Notes under the pieces: model-generated
Seen by the model: only the letters and a program-made list of their open reading frames with translations
What the model was told of the DNA's origin: nothing
The model's database searches: none
Shown here: piece by piece, positions 59,368 to 64,000 of the stretch
Position numbering within the stretch: position 1 is the first letter of the stretch
How the letters are laid out: every line of letters begins with the position of its first letter
Source: Elusimicrobiota bacterium
GTDB lineage: Bacteria > Elusimicrobiota > Elusimicrobia > UBA1565 > UBA9628
NCBI GenBank assembly: GCA_016218575.1
Contig: JACRDN010000020.1
Location: 124,001-188,000 of the forward strand
Direction: 5' to 3'
DNA length: 64,000 nucleotides
Translations under genes and position numbers: made by a program

Positions 59368-59910
59368 TTACATTGTTAACTTACTTAACATCCTGGGAGG
59401 CCGCGGCGCCGCCCGCCGGTCCTGGAGGGACAGCTGCCACCAGCCGACGTCGTGCCATCGGCCCAATTTATAGCCGACCGAGTCATAGATTCCGACGGGC
59501 CGCATCCCCATGGATTCATGGAGAGCCACGTTGGCGGGGTTAGGAAGAGCGAGGCCGGCATACGCCGCGTACAACCCCTGCGCTCTCAGAATTTTGAACA
59601 ACTCAACGTAAAGCCGGCGGCCTATGCCGATACCGCGACAGCCCTCCCGCACATAAACGGCCAAGTCCACGGCCCATTGATAGGCCGCGCGGTCGCGATG
59701 GCGACTGGCATAGGCATAGCCACGAATTTTCCCGGCTTCCTCTTCGACAAGCCATGGATACTGAGGAAGGATAGTGGAAATTCGCCGCTTCATTTCCGCC
59801 GCCGATGGCGGAGACACTTCGAAGGATATCGCCGTCTTGATGACTATCGGCGCGTAAATGGCGCGAATTTGCTGAGCGTCCAACTTGGTTGCAAGCCGTA
59901 TGCGGCCCAT
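59368..59910 (-). CDS. GNAT acetyltransferase (phosphinothricin/methionine-sulfone acetyltransferase-like)
   Basis: A 180-residue acetyltransferase of the Pat/MnaT type: IRLATKLDAQQIRAIYAPIV at the start, the FEVSPPSAAEMKRRI segment, acetyl-CoA loop REGCRGIGIGRRLYVELF and the late VGYKLGRWHDVGWWQL. Such enzymes acetylate the amino group of methionine sulfone, methionine sulfoximine or phosphinothricin. It seems an insertion into the housekeeping run, with its own TAAAAT 6 bases before the ATG. Confidence 0.88.
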   Translation of the reverse strand: MGRIRLATKLDAQQIRAIYAPIVIKTAISFEVSPPSAAEMKRRISTILPQYPWLVEEEAGKIRGYAYASRHRDRAAYQWAVDLAVYVREGCRGIGIGRRLYVELFKILRAQGLYAAYAGLALPNPANVALHESMGMRPVGIYDSVGYKLGRWHDVGWWQLSLQDRRAAPRPPRMLSKLTM

Positions 59911-59916
59911 TTGCGT

Positions 59917-59922
59917 ATTTTA
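59917..59922 (-). promoter_or_regulatory. -10 element for the GNAT acetyltransferase gene
   Basis: TAAAAT on the minus strand, ending 6 bases before the ATG at 59910; leaderless-type spacing. Confidence 0.5.
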
Positions 59923-59979
59923 ACTTATTCACAAAACCTCGCCGCGAAGTTCGGTGGACAAGTCTCACCCTGAAACAGC

Positions 59980-60324
59980 CTATCTTGTCTTTATGGCGGC
60001 GGCGAGGGCGTAATGTTCGCTATGGGAAAGAGAGAGCTTAAAGCCCCGGGCGGGCTTGCCCTTGATGAGAACCCCCGGCTTGCCGCGGGCGTCGCGGTCC
60101 ACGGAAATGTCCTTGAGGCTCACCCCGTCCGTTCCCAAGGCCTTCCAGACCGCCTCCTTGGCCGCGAAGCGCACGGCGAAGTGCTGCCAGGGATTTTTCT
60201 TGGCCCGGCAATAGGAGATTTCCTCGCGCGTAAAAACGCGGGTCAGGAATCTCGGCGTGCGGCGGGCAAGCTTGCGTATGCGCTCGATCTCTACGATATC
60301 CACGCCCAGCTCAAATTTATTCAA
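59980..60324 (-). CDS. acpS: Holo-[acyl-carrier-protein] synthase
   Basis: A 114-residue phosphopantetheinyl transferase that activates acyl carrier protein. Motifs: GVDIVEIERIRKL at the N-terminus (Asp ligand), FAVRFAAKEAVWKALG (Glu-Lys) and the terminal LSLSHSEHYALAAAI. Its start overlaps the end of glmS by 8 bases. Confidence 0.96.
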   Translation of the reverse strand: MNKFELGVDIVEIERIRKLARRTPRFLTRVFTREEISYCRAKKNPWQHFAVRFAAKEAVWKALGTDGVSLKDISVDRDARGKPGVLIKGKPARGFKLSLSHSEHYALAAAIKTR

Positions 60325-62188
60325 CGGTGACGCTCTTGGCCAGATTCCGGGGCTGGTCCACGTCGCAGCCGCGCAGGTCGGCGATGTGGTAGGCCAGAAG
60401 CTGCAGGGGAATGATGTTGACGATGGGCGACAATATTTCGGGAACCGCGGGCACGGTCAGGACATGGTCGGCGCCCTTGAGCTTGGGATCCCCCTCAGTC
60501 ATGAGGGCGATGAGCTGGGCGCCGCGAGCCTTGACCTCCTCGAAGCTGCCGATCATCTTTTCGAAAAGCCGGGAGCGAGTGACGATGGCCACCACGGGCA
60601 TCTCGCTATCTATGAGCGCGATGGGGCCGTGCTTGAGCTCGCCCGCGGCGTAGCCCTCGGCGTGGATGTAGGATATCTCCTTGAGCTTGAGGGCCCCCTC
60701 GAGGGCGATGGCGTAATTGACGTATCTCCCAATGAAGAGGAAATGGTCCTTCTGGCTGAACTTCTTGGCGATCTCCGCGATGGCGGGGTCGAGTTCCAGG
60801 GCCTTGCGGATGTAGCCGGGCACCTTGATGAGCTCATCGACGAAGGCCTTGCCCTCTGCATCGGAGAGCGCGCCGCGGACCATGGAGAAATGCAGGGCGA
60901 AAAGGATGAGGGCCGTGAGCTGCCCCGTGAAGGCCTTGGTCGAGGCCACGCCGAACTCCGGGCCGCAGTGGGTGTAGAGTTGAAAGTCCGCCGCCCGGGC
61001 GATGGAGGAGCCCACTGTGTTGCAGACCGCCAGGACCTTAGCGCCTTTTTCCTTGGAAAGCCGCACCGCAGCCAAGGTGTCGGCGGTCTCTCCGGACTGG
61101 CTCACCGCAATGACTAGGTCCTCGGGGCCCAAGGTGGTCTCGCGATAGCGAAACTCCGAGGCCGTCTCCACGTGCACGCCCACGCCGGCCAACTTCTCGA
61201 TCCAGTATTTGCCGATCAAGCAGGAGTGATAGGCCGTGCCGCAGGCCACCATGAATATCTGGCGGACCTTCTTCAACGCCTCCAGGTCCATACCGAGCTC
61301 GCGCTCGAGCAGGCCCTCCCTCAGCGGGAAAAGGCGGCCGCGCATGGTGTCCTCGCAGGCCTTGGACTGCTCATAGATTTCCTTGAGCATGTAGTGCCGG
61401 TACCCGGCCTTCTCGGCCATGGCCCGGTCCCATTGGATATGGGTGGGGGTTTTCTCAATTTTCTTGCCCGAGAGGCTAAAGAAGGTGCAGCGGTCGGCCC
61501 GAAGCACCGCCATCTCCCCATCCTCGAGAAACACCGCCCGGCGCGTGTGGTCCATGAAGGCCGGCACGTCCGAGGCAAGGAAATTCTCCCCTTGGCCGAG
61601 CCCGATGATGAGCGGGGAGGCGGTCTTGGCCGCAATGATGACCTGGGGCGTCTGGGACCAAAGCACGGCCAAAGCATAGGCCCCGCGCACCTCGCCCAGG
61701 GCCAGGCGCACGGCCTCAAATAGCAGCGGTTCCCGCAAGTCGGGAACCGCTGCCAGGGTGGGTCCTTTTAAACTCCTGATCTTTTCCTCGATCAAATGGG
61801 CCACGACCTCGGTGTCGGTCTCGGACTCAAAAACGTGCCCGGCGGCGATGAGAAACTGCTTTAAGTCCAGGTAATTCTCGATGATCCCGTTGTGGATGAC
61901 CACCAGGTCCTTGGAGCAGTCGGCGTGGGGATGGGCGTTCTCCTCGGAGGGCTTGCCGTGAGTGGCCCAGCGTGTGTGGCCCAGGGCCACAAAGCCCTTG
62001 AGCGGGGATTCCTTGACCACGGCCTCAAGGCTGGCGATTTTGCCGGGAGCCCGGCAGCGCAGGATCTCTCCGACGCCAGCCACCGCGACCCCGGCCGAGT
62101 CGTAGCCGCGGTACTCGAGCCTCTTCAAGCCCTCCATGAGGAAGGGCAAGGCCTGCTTATTGCCCGCGTACCCGACGATCCCGCACAT
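60317..62188 (-). CDS. glmS: Glutamine-fructose-6-phosphate aminotransferase
   Basis: A 623-residue enzyme making glucosamine-6-phosphate. The N-terminal nucleophile is Cys2 (MCGIVGYAG), the glutaminase domain has HTRWATHGKPSEENAHPH, and the two SIS domains carry VACGTAYHSCLIG and SQSGETADTLAA; the terminus is LAKSVTVE. Length is near the usual value. A TATACT (complement of 62196-62201) lies 7 bases before the ATG; there is no visible glmS ribozyme sequence. With glmM and glmU it completes the pathway to UDP-GlcNAc. Confidence 0.97.
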   Translation of the reverse strand: MCGIVGYAGNKQALPFLMEGLKRLEYRGYDSAGVAVAGVGEILRCRAPGKIASLEAVVKESPLKGFVALGHTRWATHGKPSEENAHPHADCSKDLVVIHNGIIENYLDLKQFLIAAGHVFESETDTEVVAHLIEEKIRSLKGPTLAAVPDLREPLLFEAVRLALGEVRGAYALAVLWSQTPQVIIAAKTASPLIIGLGQGENFLASDVPAFMDHTRRAVFLEDGEMAVLRADRCTFFSLSGKKIEKTPTHIQWDRAMAEKAGYRHYMLKEIYEQSKACEDTMRGRLFPLREGLLERELGMDLEALKKVRQIFMVACGTAYHSCLIGKYWIEKLAGVGVHVETASEFRYRETTLGPEDLVIAVSQSGETADTLAAVRLSKEKGAKVLAVCNTVGSSIARAADFQLYTHCGPEFGVASTKAFTGQLTALILFALHFSMVRGALSDAEGKAFVDELIKVPGYIRKALELDPAIAEIAKKFSQKDHFLFIGRYVNYAIALEGALKLKEISYIHAEGYAAGELKHGPIALIDSEMPVVAIVTRSRLFEKMIGSFEEVKARGAQLIALMTEGDPKLKGADHVLTVPAVPEILSPIVNIIPLQLLAYHIADLRGCDVDQPRNLAKSVTVE

Positions 62189-62195
62189 CGGGGAC

Positions 62196-62201
62196 AGTAT
62201 A
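62196..62201 (-). promoter_or_regulatory. -10 element for glmS
   Basis: TATACT on the minus strand ending 7 bases before the glmS ATG, immediately beside the left inverted repeat of the transposase scar. Confidence 0.5.
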
Positions 62202-62203
62202 CC

Positions 62204-62416
62204 TAATTCGGTGACAGTTACTTAATTCCCCGAGTGTCTAAGAACGGAGGAACTTGAGCAATTCCGAGACCATACCACCAGCGGCCGACCGCTGGGCGAT
62301 GATGGGTTCGTATCGAAACTGGAAAACGCGCTCGGCAGACCTTTCAAAAAGGGCAAACCCGGGCCAAAGTCAATCCAAGGACCCGTTTCGGTAATTCGGT
62401 AACTGTCACCGAATTA
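62204..62416. mobile_element. Scar of an insertion flanked by 18-base inverted repeats
   Basis: TAATTCGGTGACAGTTAC (62204-62221) and its exact complement (62399-62416) bracket 177 bases that hold the end of a transposase gene. The right repeat supplies the TAA stop of pdxJ (62414-62416). This separates pdxJ from glmS in what is otherwise a continuous gene run. Confidence 0.7.
62226..62402 (+). pseudogene. C-terminal remnant of a REP-associated tyrosine (Y1) transposase
   Basis: The plus strand encodes 58 residues after an in-frame stop: ...ELEQFRDHTTSGRPLGDDG, FVSKLENALGRPF, KKGKPGPKS, ending at TAA 62400-62402. The GRPLG...F...LE...LGR pattern is what I associate with the C-terminus of REP-associated (RAYT, IS200-like) transposases. 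The catalytic HUH domain and Tyr are gone, so this is a fragment. It lies entirely between the two 18-base inverted repeats, the second overlapping its stop. Confidence 0.7.
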
Positions 62417-63139
62417 CGAAATCAGGTTTTTCATCTCGGAGACGGCGGACTTGAGCCCGACGAAGACGGCGCGGGCGATGATGGAGAAGCCAATATTCAA
62501 GGCCGAGAGGTGGGGAATGCGGGCCACGGCTTCCACGTTGTGGTAGTCGAGGCCGTGCCCGGCGTGGAGGCTCAAGCCCAGCTCCTGGGCCAGATACCCG
62601 GCCAGTTCCAACCGCTCGAGCTCGTCCTGGACCTTGCCCCGGCCGCGGGCCTGGCAATAGGACGTGGTGCAGAGCTCCACGGTGTCTGCGCCCAACTTTT
62701 TGGCCGCGCGCACGCTGCCGGCCTCGGGGTCGATGAAAAGGCTCACCTCGATGCCGGCCTTCTTGAGGGCGGCGATGGCCTTGCCCAACCGCCTTTGCTC
62801 CGCCTCCAGGTTCAGGCCGCCCTCCGTGGTAATCTCGCGCGGGCGCTCCGGCACCAGGCAGACGGAATCGGGCTTGGCCTTGAGCGCGATGGCCGTCATC
62901 TCCGGAACGCTGGACAGCTCGAGGTGGATGTCGCCCTTCAGGCGGCAAAGTTTCATCAAGTCCTCATCCTGGACATGGCGTCGGTCCTGGCGCAGGTGCG
63001 CCACGATCATGTCCGCGCCGGATCGCAGGCAGACCAAAGCGGCGGCGACAGGATCGGGATCGATGTCGCGGCGCGCCTGCCTCAAGGTGGCGATGTGGTC
63101 TATGTTGACGCCCAATTTCACGCGATTGCCCATTTTCAT
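62414..63139 (-). CDS. pdxJ: Pyridoxine 5'-phosphate synthase
   Basis: A 241-residue TIM-barrel enzyme of vitamin B6 synthesis. The start ATG 63139 gives KLGVNIDHIATLRQARR, the conserved N-terminus; EITTEGGLNL, VSLFIDPE and LHAGHGLDYHNV are active-site segments. GGGGA lies upstream and the start overlaps the end of glmM by 4 bases. The stop codon is formed by the right inverted repeat of the transposase scar, so the last residues may not be original. PLP made here would serve the MppP-like enzyme among others. Confidence 0.95.
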   Translation of the reverse strand: MKMGNRVKLGVNIDHIATLRQARRDIDPDPVAAALVCLRSGADMIVAHLRQDRRHVQDEDLMKLCRLKGDIHLELSSVPEMTAIALKAKPDSVCLVPERPREITTEGGLNLEAEQRRLGKAIAALKKAGIEVSLFIDPEAGSVRAAKKLGADTVELCTTSYCQARGRGKVQDELERLELAGYLAQELGLSLHAGHGLDYHNVEAVARIPHLSALNIGFSIIARAVFVGLKSAVSEMKNLIS

Positions 63140-64000
63140 CTTGGATTCCCCTTGCTTCCTGTTTCCTGCGCGTACGTCTGCGCCAAATCTTTGGCCATGG
63201 ACTTGATCCGGGGCTGGCTCGGCCCCTCGATCATGATGCGCAAGAGAGGCTCGGTGCCGGAATAGCGGATCACGACGCGCCCCTCGCCCTTGAGCTCCCG
63301 CTCGCACTGCGCGACTTTTCTCCGAAGGCGCGGCAAGTCCTGGAGCGGGATTTTTGCCGCCACCGCGAGGTTCTTCAAAACCTGCGGCACGGCCTTGAAG
63401 CTCTTGCGGTGCTCGCTTAAAGGCCGCCCGGATTCCCGCAAGGCCGCCAAGGTTTGTAGGGCCGTCAAGAGCCCGTCGCCCGTGGCCGCGAAACGCCGGA
63501 AAATAATGTGCCCGGAAGATTCCCCCCCCAGGCTCAAGCCCTCCTTCTCGATCGCCTCGGTTACATGGCGGTCGCCCACCGGCACCGAGACCACGGATAT
63601 CCCCTCTCTCTTGAGGAATTTGAGCAGGCCGAAATTGGACATGACGGTCAAGACCACTTTATTGGAACGCAGAAGGCCCAGGCGCTTGAGCCTCAAGGCA
63701 GAGAAGCAGATGAGCGCGTCCCCATCCAGCAAAACCCCCTTCTCATCAGAGAACAAGGCCCGGTCCGCGTCGCCGTCGAAGGACACCCCGCAATCGGCCC
63801 GGGACTCGATGACTTTCTTCTGCATGGCTTGGGGAAACAGGGCGCCGCAGGCTTTGTTGATGTTGCGCCCGTTGGGAGCGCAGCCCATGGCCATCACCTC
63901 GGCCCCCAAACCCTCGAAAAGGCGCGCCGCCAGGACCGCCGCGGCTCCGTGCGCGCAGTCCACCACGAGGCGCATCCCGCTCAAGTCCAAGGTTGGAGGG
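63136..64000 (-). CDS. glmM: Phosphoglucosamine mutase GlmM, C-terminal part
   Basis: The gene runs off the window end; 287 residues of the C-terminal part are visible. The metal-binding loop is DGDADR in SFDGDADRALF, the sugar-phosphate loop lies in GGESSGHIIF, and the phosphate-binding loop is RYSGTEPLLRIM. GlmM converts glucosamine-6-phosphate to glucosamine-1-phosphate. The phosphoserine active site lies outside the window. pdxJ follows with a 4-base overlap. Confidence 0.96.
   Translation of the reverse strand, partial: PPTLDLSGMRLVVDCAHGAAAVLAARLFEGLGAEVMAMGCAPNGRNINKACGALFPQAMQKKVIESRADCGVSFDGDADRALFSDEKGVLLDGDALICFSALRLKRLGLLRSNKVVLTVMSNFGLLKFLKREGISVVSVPVGDRHVTEAIEKEGLSLGGESSGHIIFRRFAATGDGLLTALQTLAALRESGRPLSEHRKSFKAVPQVLKNLAVAAKIPLQDLPRLRRKVAQCERELKGEGRVVIRYSGTEPLLRIMIEGPSQPRIKSMAKDLAQTYAQETGSKGNPR

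Noticed and set aside
62189-62225. glmS ribozyme or riboswitch upstream of glmS.
   Set aside because: Only about 13 bases separate the predicted transcription start region from glmS, and the rest is transposase scar; no room for a ribozyme.
1-64000. CRISPR array, rRNA operon, prophage or complete insertion sequence.
   Set aside because: No regularly spaced repeats, rRNA-like segments, phage structural genes or intact transposase were seen.

Overview
The window is GC-rich and gene-dense. The organism is a diderm bacterium: it carries LptE, an LpxL-type acyltransferase, a PorV-like outer-membrane protein, a LolB-like domain next to ispE, and a class A penicillin-binding protein with a PBP1B-like N-terminal region. 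A SWIB protein, SpoVG, a type IV pilus or type II secretion ATPase and many signal-peptide proteins of unknown function fit an Elusimicrobiota-like lineage best. That placement is inference; no rRNA is present.

Layout. 1-3950: thyX (3' end), an adaptor-like protein, glgC, phoH and ybeY on the + strand. 3904-6785: a small divergon in which a LysR regulator faces a methyltransferase and a PLP enzyme that looks like the arginine oxidase/hydroxylase MppP. 6782-9462: a secreted protein, a membrane-anchored methyltransferase and a caspase-like protein. 9489-13645: leuS-lptE-holA. 13642-18449: a 1012-residue envelope protein, rpsT, tRNA-Cys and an AAA/DUF4143 ATPase. 18548-25636: an ABC exporter with a large N-terminal extension, a secreted protein paired with a PorV homologue, and a PBP1. 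25655-30434: response regulator, PilB/GspE ATPase, two exported proteins and a histidine kinase. 30518-33750: a 53-residue protein, acyltransferase, hydrolase, NUDIX and SWIB genes. 33825-47836: an accessory stretch with many secreted unknowns (two with HExxH motifs), tRNA-Glu, a GT-C type membrane protein, an M42 peptidase, cobalamin adenosyltransferase, an ABC-2 exporter and a CcmI-like lipoprotein.

47840-64000 is a long minus-strand housekeeping run. In transcription order it reads glmM, pdxJ, (transposase scar), glmS, acpS, an acetyltransferase, nnrD, tsaE, tsaB, rimI, TPR-LolB, ispE, spoVG, tRNA-Gln, (MITE-like element), glmU, prs, rplY, pth, a small membrane protein and pmbA. It unites UDP-GlcNAc synthesis (glmM, glmS, glmU), t6A tRNA modification (tsaE, tsaB), nucleotide precursor synthesis (prs), isoprenoid synthesis (ispE) and translation (rplY, pth).

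Two window-wide patterns stand out. First, at least sixteen genes have a -10-like hexamer ending 6-8 bases before the start codon, so many transcripts are probably leaderless, while other genes keep clear Shine-Dalgarno sequences. Second, intergenic regions beside secreted or envelope genes carry clusters of GGGCC-cored motifs, often about 23 bases (or one helical turn more) upstream of a -10 box, which suggests an undescribed regulon. The most distinctive gene set is the MppP-like/methyltransferase/LysR divergon.
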